Positions 44,836 through 58,490 of a DNA stretch of 64,000 nucleotides are shown one piece after another. How positions within the stretch are numbered: the first letter of the stretch is position 1; each line of letters opens with the position of its first letter. Source of the stretch: Caprimulgus europaeus (taxonomy: Eukaryota > Chordata > Aves > Caprimulgiformes > Caprimulgidae); assembly GCA_907165065.1 (NCBI GenBank), contig OU015530.1:52984465-53048464 (forward strand), written 5' to 3'. Made by a program: the position numbers and the translations under genes. Under the pieces are notes generated by a model. That model made no database searches. It saw only the letters and a list, made by a program, of their open reading frames with translations, and had not been told where the DNA came from.

Positions 44836-47800
44836 CCGTACGTCCTTTCTGGCTGGCCTGATGGCATGTCCGACACCTCAAAATCACCTACACATTCCAG
44901 GAGACTGCAAAAGCAAAATTATGTTGAGGACTGAGGTGGGATATGTTGTATTCTACTGATTAAACCAAGAAAATTATATATATATATAAGTTTTTATTTG
45001 TACACACGCACACTCATGCTGTATCTGTGTGTCTATGTATAGTGTGCCTGTTTCATACAAATAACTTTTCTGTGTCATTTAGAGGATGAGAGACAAGACT
45101 GGAGACTTGTACAAAAACTTTTAGTTATTATAACTGGCATCTTTCTGAAGCAAGTTATTTTGTCTGAGTCATCACTCATGTGCAAGTGACTGCTACATAT
45201 GGAGATGCAGAAAAATGTCTGACGAAACTATTGTGGCTTGGGTAACTCGTGTGTGTCTGATGCTTAGCAGCAATACCACAGATGTGTGGGAAATGGGATC
45301 TAATGGATGGTGTATACCTAAGAGCTCCACATAAAGGGCTGAAAGAACAATTATCTAAGTTGAATGCAGTGTTTTAAAAACAGCTTCATCCATTTTCCTG
45401 TCTTTTTTTGTGCTTTTCCTCTAAATAACTCTAATGTATATTAATTAATTGCTTGAAATAATACCAATAAATCTAATGAGGTTTGTCTAAAGCTTGACTG
45501 CACAGAGGAAACTTCATGTTTGTTTCAGTGGTGAGAGAAAAAATCGTTTACTGAAAATATTAACAAAGCTAATATTAATTTAGATGGAACTTAATGAAAT
45601 CTTTAATGGCTTTTTAAAATTGTTTCTTTTTCCTTAGATTTTAATTTGAATTAAATCATTACTATTGTTAAATTAGTTAAACACTAAATAAGAAATGCAA
45701 ATGAAGTGAGCCCAAAATCCAATGTGGTTATTGTTTTTATTGATATATGTAGGCTAGTAGTGTGGAACAAATTCCAATTATATCTGATCTGTTATTTGCA
45801 GTACAAGTTCCTGACTCTTCATTAAGTGTAATACGTTAGATTAAATGCTTTGCTCGATAAGAGCTAGGAAAATACCAGTATTACAATAAACCTCTTGCTG
45901 CTTTTGCCTCTTTGTTTGGCCTGTTAGCACTGTGTATAATGCAGGCTACAAGGCCGTCTAGTTTAAAGGTTTAAAATCCTGCCCAGCTGTGATCATCAGC
46001 GAAAGATAAATGTAAACTTCAGGTAGTGTTGTCACAGGAGGCCTAGGAGCAAGGGAGAGTTGCTAAAGGCAACTCCATTACATACATGAGTTCACCTGAA
46101 TAAATGTTCAGTGGCTTCTGCTATGCTAACTTTAAATACCGGTAGCTAGCGAGGAAAACGCTAGTTTCATGTGATGTATCTCCCTATATGATTAAACCAT
46201 CCAAAATAAATGAAGCGTGTCTTCAAGTATCAGAACTAGATTACTCCAAGTTGTTCGTTATCCTTTGGTTTATATTTTTATAAAGTGCTGTATCCTAAAC
46301 TATCTGGAATCAGCAGAAATCTAGGTTGGAAAGAGGAAAATGTATGTGCCATTTTGGGCTTGTCTGCCTTGTGCACAGTGAAGGTGCTCGTCTGTGTAAA
46401 AGCTCCTTTTTCATTTTTAAGCTGTTGTTTTCCTCAGAAGCCATTCAGGAAGGTGAAATTGAGTAAACTGGCTGCCAAAGCTGCCCATACAAACCTAGGA
46501 CAGTCCCAGGTGGAGAGGGGACACTGTAACTGAGGGTCCACCTTGCTGCAGGACTGGCCCAGCACAGCTCTGGGCCAGCCAGGCACATGTGGTGGTACCA
46601 CATTCCTGAGCTGTACCTGCACAGCTGCATCTGTCCTGGTGCTGCCTGGCTCTGGATAAGATAGTAAGAGTTTATCTGATGTTCTTCAGAGCTGCTGTTT
46701 GAGCTGCTAGAGGAACTGTATTGTTACATAGCATGGAAGAACTTGCCTGTCCTGTTGAGCCCCAGTGCAGAAGTGTTAGCTTGCCGGTACAGTTGTATGA
46801 AATACTTTCAGCTCAGCATGCTCCTCACTTCAGTTTATTCTGGTGATGTCAAGGCATGTGTCCAGCCCAGGTGGATTAGCTGCCTCTGCTCTGGCTGCAC
46901 TGCATTTACAGCAGGCTGTAGAAAGAAATCATGAGACCTCATCACTGTCTTACAGCCTTCTGGAAGGCACTGTTGTACTTTGGTGAGGAATCCATGCAAG
47001 TCCAAGATGCTGACAGAGCAGCGGTGACAGCTCATGTTTACAGCAGTTGCTCTGGTTTCACTGTATGTACATACATTATTTTTCTGCTAGTATATGAGGG
47101 AAGCAGTGCTAGTAGCTTCATAATCATCCATGTGAGCAATACTGATAGGGTCAGTGGTTAACCATTTCCTGGCAGGATAGCTGTTGGAGTTGGTGTGATA
47201 GAGGCTTGTGAGGTTGTTACTGTTCTGTTTTACCCTGATGTTGTGGGCGTAGCTAGTGGATCCAAGGTGCTGGTTGGCTCTGGGAGATGGGATTACAATG
47301 CTGGGGTTAAGTCATTTGCAATATCTTTGTCTACAGGGCGAGCATCTGGAAAAGTGAGGATAGGACATTGAGCACTGACTGGGGGTGTCAGCCTTCTCGC
47401 CCTTTGCCCAGAGGAACTTCTGCCCATTCTGCTCCAAATATTGGAAACCAGTCTTTTTCCTCTACTCTCTCTCTGTCTCCTCCTCTTTCACTTTCTCTTG
47501 AGTTCTGGATCAGCATTCATCTAGAGTCATTAAAAGTGGTTCTGTGAAGGCACTGAAAGAGATTGTAATGGTTTGTTACTGGAATGAAGTAAAAAGCCCT
47601 CTATTTTCTGCATCATGATGAGGACCTCACAGTATTTGCCATGTTGCTTTCACATATTTGAATGCTCAGTAATTGCTACCTATACAGTTAGCAAAATGCT
47701 TATTCCCTTTCTTGGTGCTTTCCTTCCATGCCCATTATTGCACAAATCCTTGGAGTGTGGCTCCAGAAAGTCCCTCTGAAATGCTTTTGTCTGTTAGTGT

Positions 47801-49087
47801 AGTCTATTTGTGCTGCTCCATTCCCACAGTCATCAGAATCCCTATTCTGCACCTGGACTGAAAATGAGACCACTGTTGGGTGAGGTTGATGCCAGCTATT
47901 GATTGCCTCCCTGCACTGGTGGCATGTAGATGAGGAGTTTCTGGGTTGTAATGATCTTTACCTTGCAGAGGAGATGCCTCATGGTTTTGAGTCTGACACT
48001 GTTTGGACTTCTCTTCTGGAAGATTTTTAAAATTCTCTTTCAGTGATGTTTTCAGGTGCTTCTTCCAAACTTATGGATCTTTTTGGCACACTGTGATCAG
48101 AGGGTAACTGTACTTCCAGAGTGATCCTCTGGCCATCTAGCACCGTGTTGCAATGGCATCATCTGGTATGCTTATAACTGAATTGAATGGTGTGGCACTG
48201 CAGCAATCTGCAAAGAATGAGGATCTCCACATCCAGGAAGAGCAAACAGTGGGTTGTTTTCAATACATACTATTTAAATGGGGATTGGTTATGGAGAAGT
48301 CATGGAAGCACAGGTGTGGGGGAAAGGTGGGTTGGTATTGAATTTTAAGGTTTGACTATACTGCACAATAGGAGTTGTGTTGCTTCCTCCTGCAAACCCG
48401 TCTGGTTTCAGGTGGCTGAAGTGATTTGCAGGCTATGACCCTGCCCAGGCAATCAAGCCCACTGTTCATAAGGCCTTTACTTTCACTGATACTGATGATA
48501 AGTAGTGCTGGATTAGAGTATAAATCTTAATCAGGATTAAGCCACAGCAGATATGTACCTGTGGAGCAGAACGTGCTGTGTGAATAGGAAACAAACTAGA
48601 TATAAACAGATTCCATAATTTCAGAGACAGCTCTGCTTCAGTCTGTAAGTGGTCATGCCCTTTTACACTTCAAGGGAATTCTTGTTGCAGTGAGGATGAA
48701 GCTTTCCTTTGAAATCACATTTGTTCATTGGGCCACGACTGAGAAAAACTTGCTGCAGGATTTGCAAAGGATTCACTCACCCCATCTGAAATTCTGTCAG
48801 GGCTGAAATTAGATGTAAGCAAGAGGAAGAACCATGTAATGGTACAGGCTCATTTGTTTTCACATGAATACATTAGAGCAAAATCTCACTTTCATGAATC
48901 AGCATCTCCTTTGTCAATAACTTTCAATATTAAACAGTAAGGTGACACCAGGATTACACTGGAGGAAAAGTAAATTAAACTGCAACAAAAGATTCTTGAG
49001 GGTAAATTGACACCTCAGGTCTTGATTCATGGTTCAGCAACAGAACAGGGTGGGAATAACTGTTTCCTTCCCACCATGTTCTTCATA
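44836..49087. other. Gene-free stretch, nothing recognised
   Basis: Contains a short (TA)n run near 44975-44988 and otherwise unremarkable AT-rich sequence. No exon, RNA gene or repeat family was recognised. Confidence 0.55.
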
Positions 49088-49384
49088 GGCTCTTCACAGT
49101 AACGACCGATGATAGGACAAGGGGCAATGGGTGTAAGCTGGAACACAGGAGGTTCCGCTTAAATTTGAGAAAGAACTTCTTTACAGTAAGGGTGACAGAG
49201 CACTGGAACAGGCTGCCCAGGGGGGTTGTGGAGTCTCCTTCTCTGGAGACATTCAAGACCCGCCTGGACGCCTTCCTGTGTGATCTCATGTAGGTGTTCC
49301 TGCTCCAGCAGGGGGATTGGACTGGATGATCTTTCGAGGTCCCTTTCAATCCCTCACATTCTGTGATTCTGTGATTCTGTGATT
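49088..49384 (+). mobile_element. CR1 LINE 3' fragment with ATTCTGTG tail
   Basis: The sequence ataggacaaggggcaatggg, then caggctgcccagggggg and ggactggatgatctttcgagg is a CR1 3' region in + orientation. It ends in three to four tandem attctgtg units (about 49358-49384), the family's 3' tail. Confidence 0.93.
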
Positions 49385-51002
49385 CATGTTAAAAATTGTT
49401 TTGTAACTGAGAGATAAAAAGGACATTTTCAGATTCTTAGTAGATACCAGCTCATCCAAATCCCACAGTGTATTGAGAAATTATTCCCTTATTCCCTTCC
49501 ATGTTTTCTGGATATTGTAATGCTCATTCAGTTTGCCAAGATGGGGAGCCTATAGTAGTGCTCTTCCCTTGTTGCCTAGAAGGAAATAGCTGATGTTTTA
49601 GTATCCTCATGTGTTGAAATGTCATATCCTTCAGCTGAAGTGCAGTTCTTCTTCCTCTTCCTTCTTGACAAATCCATTTAGTGTTTCCACACGTTAGCCT
49701 CTTCCTGACCTAGTGCTTCTCATGCATGAAAAGCCCAAGTGCTTCTAGGTTGTAAGCAGAACAGTTGTCTAACATGTTAGTCATGACAGGGGTTCAAAGA
49801 AAATATGCAAGTTTATGAATGTTATTAATAATTTGAAGAAATAATCCTGGGGAAGTTATTTTGGTGCTTATTTTAGTGAAAAGGCTGTCTTTAAAGCTCC
49901 TGAAACTGGTGGTTAAATTACATAGATGTCCTGCTATTCTGATTTTAGTGGCAGACATTGTTTTGCCTTGAGAAACACTCGGTTCATATCCATGTCTATG
50001 GGTTTGCAAAAATACAAATACATGCACTTCCTTGGCTTGTCAATTTAGTGGCACCTTCTCACTCACACTTACTTCTGTAAGTCTTTTAGACCTTTTTTTT
50101 TAAATATAAAAAGTTTCCTATATTCTTTCACTTGGCACTACCAGTTCAGACAGCCAGTCCTGAAATGCTTCTGTATCTGCTTTAAAAGTTCACAGAAAAT
50201 TTAGAACCCAAACAAAAACCATGAGAGAACATACTTTCTGCAGGATTGAAGGTGGAAATTGCAATTCCTTCTTTAGTTGTGGAACAAGTTCTGCACAGAC
50301 AGCAGCAATGAAAGCTTCAATCCCAGCTCTGACTTAAGAAAGCACCTTTAGAACAAAATGTATGTTGAGCTTTATCTCTACTCTGAACAATTTTTTTTTT
50401 GTCTGGATTTAAATACAGACGTTGTCATCTCATTGACTTGTTGGTGCTAGTGATGCTACTTGTGTTCAAGCATGCTCTGAAGTGGTTTGCTAAGTTCCTA
50501 GCTTTCATTTTTCACCTCCTGCTGAGAGCCAGCAAGAAAACTGAGTTGTGTCATTTGTGACCTAGTGTGTGCTTAGCAATTCCTGGCAGAAATCCTTTAA
50601 ACAGGGACATGTGGCTTGAGCCAAGCTTTTCAGAGCAGAGAACTATTAGTGGAGAGACCTCCAGTGTGTTAGTCACTGTGAATAAAAACATTGAGAAAGG
50701 TCTTATGATATAATGAGAAAAGGCCAAAGAGGTGAGCTGTGCATCACACTACTTCATCCAATGTACACCTAATCCTGTGTTACACATTCAACTCTCTCTC
50801 CAGGCTTATCCTCTGATATGATGATGAGAAGCTCATGCTTGTGACTTGAATAAATCATATAAGTTGCATGTTAAAGAGAGGAATGGTTTGTTGGGAGCCA
50901 AAGAAAAAAGTCAAGTCTTGCAACCGAGACACATAAACTCCCTGTGTTGATAAGAATCTGGGGGGAAGCTCTGCTGAAAAGGACGTGGGAGGTCTAGCTA
51001 AA
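49385..51002. other. Gene-free stretch, nothing recognised
   Basis: AT-rich DNA with a T-run near 50390. No gene or repeat family was recognised. Confidence 0.55.
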
Positions 51003-51641
51003 AATGAGCCAGCAGTGTGTCCTTGCAGCAAGGAAGGCTGACAGCATACAGGCAATACCCACGGGAGCACAGCCAGGCAATTGAGGGAAGTGAATTATGG
51101 TCCTTTATCCAGCAGTCATTAGATCACATCTGGAGTACTGCACCCGGTTTGGGGCCCCTTAATGCAAGAAATACCTTGATAAACTGGACCAGGTGCAGTG
51201 GAAGGCCACCAAGGTGCTTGGGAGCTGGCTGGAGCACCTCTCTTATGAAGAAAGGTTGAGGGAGCTGGGCTTGTTCAGCTTGGAGAAGGTTCCGGGGAGA
51301 CTTAATTGTGGCCTTGCAGTACTTGGAGGGAGCTTATAAACAGGAGGGAGAACAACTTTCTACACGAGCAGATGGTGATAGGACAAGGGGAAATGGTTTT
51401 AAACTAAGAGGGGGGATATTTAGGTTAGATATTAGGAGGAAATTTTTCACCCAGAGGGTGGTAAAGCACTGGCACAGGTTGCCCAGAGAAGTTGTGGATG
51501 CCCCATCCCTGGAGGCATTCAGGCCAGGTTGGAAGGGGCCCTGGGCAGCCTAATCTAGTGGTTGGTAACCCTGACCACAGCAGGAGGGTTGGAACTAGGA
51601 GATCTTTAAGATTACTTCCAACCCAAGCCATTCTATGATAT
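51003..51641 (+). mobile_element. CR1 LINE 3' fragment
   Basis: In + orientation. ORF2 C-terminal remains include GDRTRGNGFKLRGGIFRLD and VKHWHRLPREVVDAPSLEAF, followed by a 3' end reading acttccaaccc and cattctatgatat. The upstream part matches the AKKAN...YCTRFGAP-type region in several frames, so it is frameshifted. Confidence 0.92.
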
Positions 51642-51654
51642 GACCTGCCCTGAG

Positions 51655-51770
51655 TAGAGAGATTGGGAAAGCTGGACTTGTTCAGCCTGGAGAAGAGGAA
51701 TCTTCAGGGGAAACTAATGGCAGCCTGCTGAAGTGCACGGCACAAGAATGTGAGACAATGTCCATAAATC
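51655..51770 (+). mobile_element. Second, more diverged CR1 scrap adjoining the first
   Basis: The sequence gagattgggaaagctggact, then gttcagcctggagaagagga resembles the CR1 '[12 protein letters not shown]' region again, directly after the tail of the previous copy. It fades after about 115 bases. Either copy may have inserted beside the other. Confidence 0.65.
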
Positions 51771-52984
51771 GGTAGGTGAGAGTTTCTAATGGGATAGACA
51801 AAAGAGAATTTTCACAGGCAGGAGTGTAAATATAAAGCATTTTATTAGTGGACTCTTGATAACTGAAGGTCTTGAAACCTTGTCTCAGAAATGTAACAAG
51901 ACAGGGCTAATTTATGTTGTTCTCCTTCTGAATAAAGTTGGTATATTGACCTAGTTCTGTCACTTTGCAGCCACGAGCCAATTGGATCCCTCAGCTGGTA
52001 CCTCATCTCATTTTGCCTTGTTTGGACAGATAGAACTAATTACAGTAGGTACTGTATCCAAATTTTTATGGATTAATTTACAGCATGATGAACAGAGTCA
52101 GTGATGGAGATGCAACCAAGGAAGTGAGGGATGCTCTGACCTTGTCACTCAGATGGATGTGGAGACATACTGCTCTTTTCCCAGATGGCTCTTGAGTTTT
52201 ACAGAAAGTCAGTGACATGTTTAATTACTTCTGACAAACAGAAAATGCTTTCTCTTTTAGCTCTGTTGTCTTATGCCCTTCATGACAGTGGAAAAAGGCA
52301 AAGCAGCATCTTGATCAGCCACCCTTCGTGTAGAGTATTATGGACTGTAAGTCTCAGGGTTGAAGAACAGGCTCTCAGCTCCCATTGACTCCTGGTGCTG
52401 TTGGGATTAGAAATGCCTGACACAAGAAAGTGTTTAGGAACGTGTGAGGTCAGTGAAACATAAATGTGTGCCTAAATAATGTTCTGCAAAGAGATGTTTT
52501 CTTGGCAATCAAGATGTGGTTTCCATGCTATGTGGCATTTGATAACTCTTGTTAAACAGAGAAGATTAATTTGAAATTGCATTAGGATGTGGAAAAAAAG
52601 GTCAAGATTGTTGCAGTCTCCAGAATTATGGTAAATATAATTAAGGTTGTAAGACTTTTGTCTTCTCATAACTTTTAAAGCAAACATGTTCAGGAGGAAA
52701 ATGGTGATACCTAGAGCTGCTACAGTCGAATGTTTGTTTGCAAGTTTTGAAGGTGCTTTTTTTGTTGGTTTGATGGTGAGTTTTTTAAACACTCCATGTA
52801 AAATGCTTTCTTATGTTTTGTGATAAGGAAAGGAAAAATGTGAAAGGTGTGTCTTCCCAACTGAGAATTACTTTGGACCACCTCTGATTTGACCTGATTT
52901 TCAGGCCTTCATTCAAAAGTGTCAGAGAATTAAGGGGAGGTTCTTTCAAGAATGCTCAAGACTGAAATAGTTTTACTGGTGAAG

Positions 52985-54490
52985 GTAAGAGTTGGCTGTT
53001 CTGAGTCAGGCCAAAGGGCCAGCCAGGCTAGAATCTTCCTCTGACAGTGACCAGCCTCTAATACACAAGCAAGACTTGAACAGCAATTCTATCCTCCCAG
53101 CTTCCACCACTCTGCAGTTTAATGACTTCCTGAGCCTGAATTTTTTTTTTTTTATTTAACAGTTGTTGACAGACTTTTTCCCATGAACTTCTCTAATCAC
53201 TTTTTAAAAGCATGTAGGTTTTTTGGCATCCATGGTATCCTGTAGCACTGAGTACTGTGAGAAGTCCCTATTTTGTGTTTGTGTTGAGCAGGTCACCTGA
53301 TAATTTCATTTGCTTCTTGGTAGGTTTTGTACTATGAGAAACAGTGAATAGTTTTTTATTTATGATCTTCTTGCCTGCCTGTGCTCTGGTAGCCTCCCTC
53401 TGGTATCTCCTTAGCCATTTATTTTCTTGGCTGAAGAATTGTAATCAAGACTTAACTCATGTCCTATTGGAAGCTGTCTCACACCTTTGATCAGCCTTGT
53501 TGTCCCTCTCTATATTGTTTCCATTTTCATTATATTGTTTTTGAGTTGTAGGACCAGCACTGCACTGAGTATTCAGAGACTAATCTTTTATTTAAAAGGT
53601 GGCATAATATTGTTTATGGTTTTATTACTTTTATAAAAAAATTAATGCACTTGCTTTTTCAATTTTTGAGTATTGGTCTGATATTTTAATGAAATTATTA
53701 AATTTTACCATGCTTTACTCAAAGGTGATACTTCAGAGCCTGCTGGGTGTGCAAATTTAGGTCTATTCTTTCCAGGTACATTACTTTTTACTAATCAACA
53801 TTGAATTTCATCTGCCATTTTGTTTCTTGTCCTGTCTCTGTCGTAAGAAAACTCCTTGGGCTTGGCTTTGTTATCTCATTTTCTGCTCTTTTCCACACTA
53901 CTTGTGATCACCTTTCACTAGCGACTGTGAAAACCGATCACATACTCCTACTGTTTGTTTCATGTCTTTTTAAAAAATTATAATTAATTTGTAAGACCAC
54001 TTCTATTCTTGTCCTGTGGCAGCCTTCTTTCTACAAGAAACTTTGTCCATGGACCTTGTCATAATAACCTGTTGGAAATCCCTGTTTATGCCTGTGTAAA
54101 GCAGTAGAGTCAGACCTTCCTTTTGAGACCTGTTTGGCAGGACTTTCCCTTACAAAACTGAGTCTTTCTCATTAAATTACATTTATCAAAGTATTTAATT
54201 AATCTGCTTTTGAAGTGCTTTCTGCCAGTTAGCTGAGTATGGATCTCAGTTATTGAAAGCTTCCCGGTGTCCAGCCTGGAGCCTCTTTTATAACTGGCAT
54301 CATGTTTGTCACCAACATGTCTCTGATGCTAAGGCAGTTTTAAGCTAGAGGTCATATTTTCCACAAGTAACATTTTAACAATCTGCTGCTTGATTCATAC
54401 ACAACTTTTGAATGGATAACATATGATTTGTTCTTAAACATCCCTTCTTGACACCTTCGTCTGAGACAAGTCCTCCAACACATCCCAAGT
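52985..54490 (-). mobile_element. Old, decayed CR1/L3-like LINE relic
   Basis: The + strand follows, with many changes, the reverse complement of the ancient amniote CR1/L3-type LINE common in turtles and crocodilians. Matching blocks in order: ctgagtcaggccaaagggcc, then ctctgacagtgacca, ccttgttgtccctctc, ttgaatttcatctgccattt, and ttacaaaactgagtctttctc. The spacing is roughly that of the parent element. No open frame survives. Recognised from memory of the family, not by alignment, so the ends are approximate. Confidence 0.65.
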
Positions 54491-55007
54491 TAAGCACTTC
54501 TTCATACATTGTCCTTAAACAGTCTTAGTATTAGTTAAGAGCATGTTAGGCTTTTGGCTGCTGCCTTTAATTTTTTTTTAGTATGTATTCTCCTTTTTAT
54601 GTTATTCTACTTTATTGAATAATATATTTCTTCTATGGATCATGTATTTATTTATTTGTTTAGACTGTCTTTTCATGGGCCGATATATCTAAATACTTCA
54701 TGGTAACTGTGACAGTGTGATTCTTCAGTAGTAACTTTCTGAACCCATGTTTTTTGCTTAAGGTAAAATAGGTCAGGAGTTGTTTCTTTTCTTCTACGTT
54801 TCTTGAGTAGTTGTAGCATAAAGCATATGCAAGTATGATGATACCCTCACTGATACAGAAATAACTGTAGTATCTCATTGTTACTGTCCAGACAGTCTCT
54901 CCGATCTCTTTGTGGGTGTCTCAGTTGTCATTCTGGGCCATTGGTCTGTTGTATGGTCCCAATATTGATGTGGTATTCAAACTAGGTGGGTGATGTCGTG
55001 TCAGGTT

Positions 55008-56311
55008 ATGGAGCAGATCATCCTGAGTGCCATCACGTGGAAGACAACCAGGTGATCAGGCCCAGTCAGCATGGTTTTATAAAAGGCAGGTCCTGCTTGC
55101 CTTACCTTATCTTCTATGACAAGGTGACCCACTCAGTGGATGAGGAAAAGGCTGTGGATGTTGTCTGCCTAGACTTTAGCAAAGCCTTTGATGCTTTTTC
55201 CCACAGCTTTCTCTGATAGAAACTGGCTGCTTGTTGCTGGATGTGTGTACTCTTTGCTGGGTGGAAAACTGGCTGGATGGCCAGGCCCAAAGAGTTGTGG
55301 CAAATGGAGTTAAATCCAGTTGGCAGCTGGACACAAGTGGTGTTCCCCAGGGCTCAGTACTGGGGCCAGCTCTGTTTAATATCTTTATTAATGATCTGGG
55401 CAAGGGGAATTGAGTGTACCCTCAGTAAATTTGCCAATAACACCAAGTTGGGTGGGAGTGTTGATCTGCTTGAGTGTAGGAAGGCTCTACAGAGGGATCT
55501 GGACAGGCTGGATCAATGGGCTGAGGCCAACTGTATGAGGTTCAACAAGGACAATGCTGGTTTCTGGACTTGGGTCACAACAACCCCATGCAGCGTAACA
55601 GGGCTGGGGGAAAGTGCCTGGAAAGCTGCCCAGTGGAAAAGGACCGGTGTTTGTTGGTTGATAGCCGGCTGAATATGAGCCAGCAGTGTGCTCAGGTGGC
55701 CAAGAAGGCCAACAGCATCCTGGCCTGTATCAGCAATAGTGTGGCCAGCAGGACTAGGGCAGTGATCCTCCCCCTGTGCTCAGGACTGGTGAAGCTGCAC
55801 CTTGAGTGCTATGTTCAGTTTTGGGCTTCTCACTCCAAGAAAGACACTGAGGTGCTGGAGCATGTCCAAAGGAGGGCCATAAAGCTGGTGAAGGATGTGG
55901 GGCATGAATCATATGAGGAGCAGCTGAAGGAACCGGAGCTGTTTAGTCTTGAGAAAAGGAGGCTGAGGGGAGACCTTATCACTCTCTACCACTGCCTGAA
56001 AGGAGAGTCTAGAGGGGTGTGTGTTGATCTCTTGTTCCAAGTAACAAGCAACAGGACAAGAGGAAATGGCCTCAAGTTGTACCAGGCGGGGTTTAGATTG
56101 GATATGAGGGAAAATTTGTTCATGGAAAGGGTTTTCAAGCATTGGAACAGGCTGCCCAGGAAGTGATGGTGTCGCCATCCCTGGAGGTATTTAAAAGACA
56201 TGTAGATGAGGTGCTTAGGGGTGTTGTTTAGAGCTGGACTTGTCAGTGTTAGGTTTATGGTTGGACTTCATGATCTTAAGGGTCCTTTCCAACCTAAATC
56301 ATTCTATGATT
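55008..56311 (+). pseudogene. CR1 LINE with decayed reverse transcriptase (ORF2) and 3' tail
   Basis: CR1 ORF2 in + orientation, 5'-truncated within the RT domain. Blocks in order: QHGFIKGRSCLPYLIFYDKV and [16 protein letters not shown] (about 55065-55215), [17 protein letters not shown] and [20 protein letters not shown] (55260-55405), [20 protein letters not shown] (from about 55420), then the C-terminal region [18 protein letters not shown] through [18 protein letters not shown] (55700-56115). The blocks lie in frames 2, 1, 2 and 1, so there are at least three frameshifts. The usual FADD catalytic box reads FANN. The 3' tail at 56300-56311 reads cattctatgatt. It is inactive. Confidence 0.94.
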
Positions 56312-58391
56312 GTAAGTTACAAGTTGGTACAATTAACTTGTTTGTCTGCTCTGCCTTCAGGTTTTCATTAACTTATAGCAACACTCACTGCTGTGGTTTA
56401 CCTGTATCTTTGCAATATAATTTGTTCTCTTCTTTTACAACATGTAACGACTGTCCGCCTTGCACCAGTGTGCTGTTTCTGTCAATATCTGCATTGAAAA
56501 CTAGGCACTTTAAGGTTTTCTATCTTGTTTTTTTTAGATTTCAGGTTTCAGTATAGCAGCGCTTTCACACTTGGTTCAGTAACTTATTTTTTGTGCTGTG
56601 ATTAAAATGGAATTATTTCTTCTTTGTGGTTTCTTGTTCAGATTTATTAATGTCTGCTCTATCTTTTATTTATAGATACAAAGTTTTAATGATTTCAGCC
56701 CTAGAAAATGTGTCAAATCCATTTGTGCCAGCCTTAGTGCATTTCTTAGTTTAAAGATTCTCCTGTAACATTATTAATTGTAAATGTCAGTAGTCTGGTA
56801 CCAGCTTGATTTAGATGAAAACCATCTTTTCTATAAGCAACCCTTCTTCCAAAAGCTTCTGCAGTTCCTACTGTATCAAAATTTAATAGTGAAAGTTCAC
56901 ATTTATGAGAACAGTTACACCAGTGTAGAATTTCTTAAAAAATCATAAGCAAAATATTTAATAGACTTTATTGATGGAAAGAGATTTGTTAGAATACATA
57001 AAATGTTTGATTTACAGTAAATCTGTGGATACTGAAAACGCAGCCTGGTAGTTGCCAAAGGAATAGACGTTCAGGTTTTGGCTGTGACTTTGGAAGGACT
57101 GAGCTGTAAAAGATCATTTTGTTCTACCGTTAACTTGGCACAAGATGTTCAGAATCCTCAGCAGAGGGGAGAATCAGGCTAATAAAGGTGGATGCATGGT
57201 GTATGGGTAGGATTTGGTTGTAGGAATTTGAAAGTTGAAGACAGAGAGCTAAGCAGCTTAACATCTTCAAAATAAGAGAGAGTGAAGCTTGTAAGTACGT
57301 CAAGCTGTTTGCTTAGATCTAGACTAAGGAGCTTAAGTGGCTTATAACACCACAAGCTCACTAGCTCCAGAGGAAGGGACTTACAAGCTGTGCAACAGCT
57401 ACACTTCAAAGGCCTTACAAGCGCTGCTGATGAAGCCTGCGGGGCTTCTAGAGAGCATGTCAAGTAAATCTGTCCGTCTGTCTGTTTCTCTGCAGTATCC
57501 AAGTGCTTCCCTTTGTTTCCTCCTTAGAAAGTTATGGGCAACTCTCCTCCCTGGAGTTATCACAGTGTTAAATACCAGGCACTTTAAACTCAGGAGAGTC
57601 TCAAAATTAATTTAGTCGTGTCCTTAATATATATTCTGTCCTCCTTTTCCTCACTGAAAAAGCATGCTATTATGCATGCTAGTTTGTACCATTTTTGTCT
57701 GATGAAATGTTGTATGAGGAACTTGAAAAGGATGAAGAGTCCCCTGCCTTCATAGTGGGAGATAGAAAATTATGCCAATAGTGTAGTTGTAAATGAGCTA
57801 TCTTTGGGGTCTTCAGCTTTAAATGAGTTTGTTTCCTGTTGAAGTCTTTAGGACTAGATGATCACAAGTTGCACTGTATTGCTATGGTCCCATCCAATTC
57901 CTGTTGAAATCAGTTGGTTTACTTGGGGTCAGAGATTCTTGCAAAGCAGAGATGGCTACATTCACAAACTTTTACTCTACAAAATAACTGTCATGTACTC
58001 AAGAGTTTCATTACTTACTAGTCAAAAAAATTACCTTCATAATGGTGCTTTCTCAAGTAATTTAGTTGTCTTGAGCTTATTCTGTCCTGACTTCATTACA
58101 TCTGCTGAAGATGCACTTTACATTACAGGCATATGGCCAGTTTTCTGTTTTGCTCTGACTCCTTGCTTCCCAAGTATTTAGTTTCTATATTTCAAAGTAG
58201 ATTGTAATATGTGGTTTTGTATTTTGTCTGTACAGACTGGAACATGTGATGGTGAAAAATGGATCTTTGTAAATTAATTTCTCACACAGTTTAGGCTGAT
58301 TTTGTGAAGTAGTCTTTTGGGGTTTTTTACACTGTTTACAGTTCCATGTAGTAAGTTATACTAAGAGTAGTTAAAATTATAGTATGAGTGA
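56312..58391. other. Gene-free stretch, nothing recognised
   Basis: AT-rich DNA with short random frames only. No further XYLB exon or repeat family was recognised. Confidence 0.55.
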
Positions 58392-58490
58392 GGATGGAAA
58401 GGACCTCTGAAGATTGTCTAGTCAGAGCAGGGCCAGCTGGAGGAGGTGGTCCAGGACTGTGTTCACTTGGGAAACCTGCTGCAGTGTTTG
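58392..58490 (-). mobile_element. CR1 LINE tail fragment, diverged
   Basis: The + strand reads ggatggaaaggacctctgaa, then gattgtctagtc, agagcagggcc and ccaggactgtgttcac, a diverged CR1 3' region in reverse. It ends exactly where a cleaner CR1 tail begins, which suggests insertion of one copy into another. Confidence 0.65.

Noticed and set aside
44207-44887. 226-codon minus-strand open frame
   Set aside because: It lies across the solo LTR on the opposite strand and shows no protein family features.
57850-57880. Possible CR1 tail (ggactagatgatcacaag)
   Set aside because: Only about ten bases agree with the CR1 end and nothing around it continues the match.
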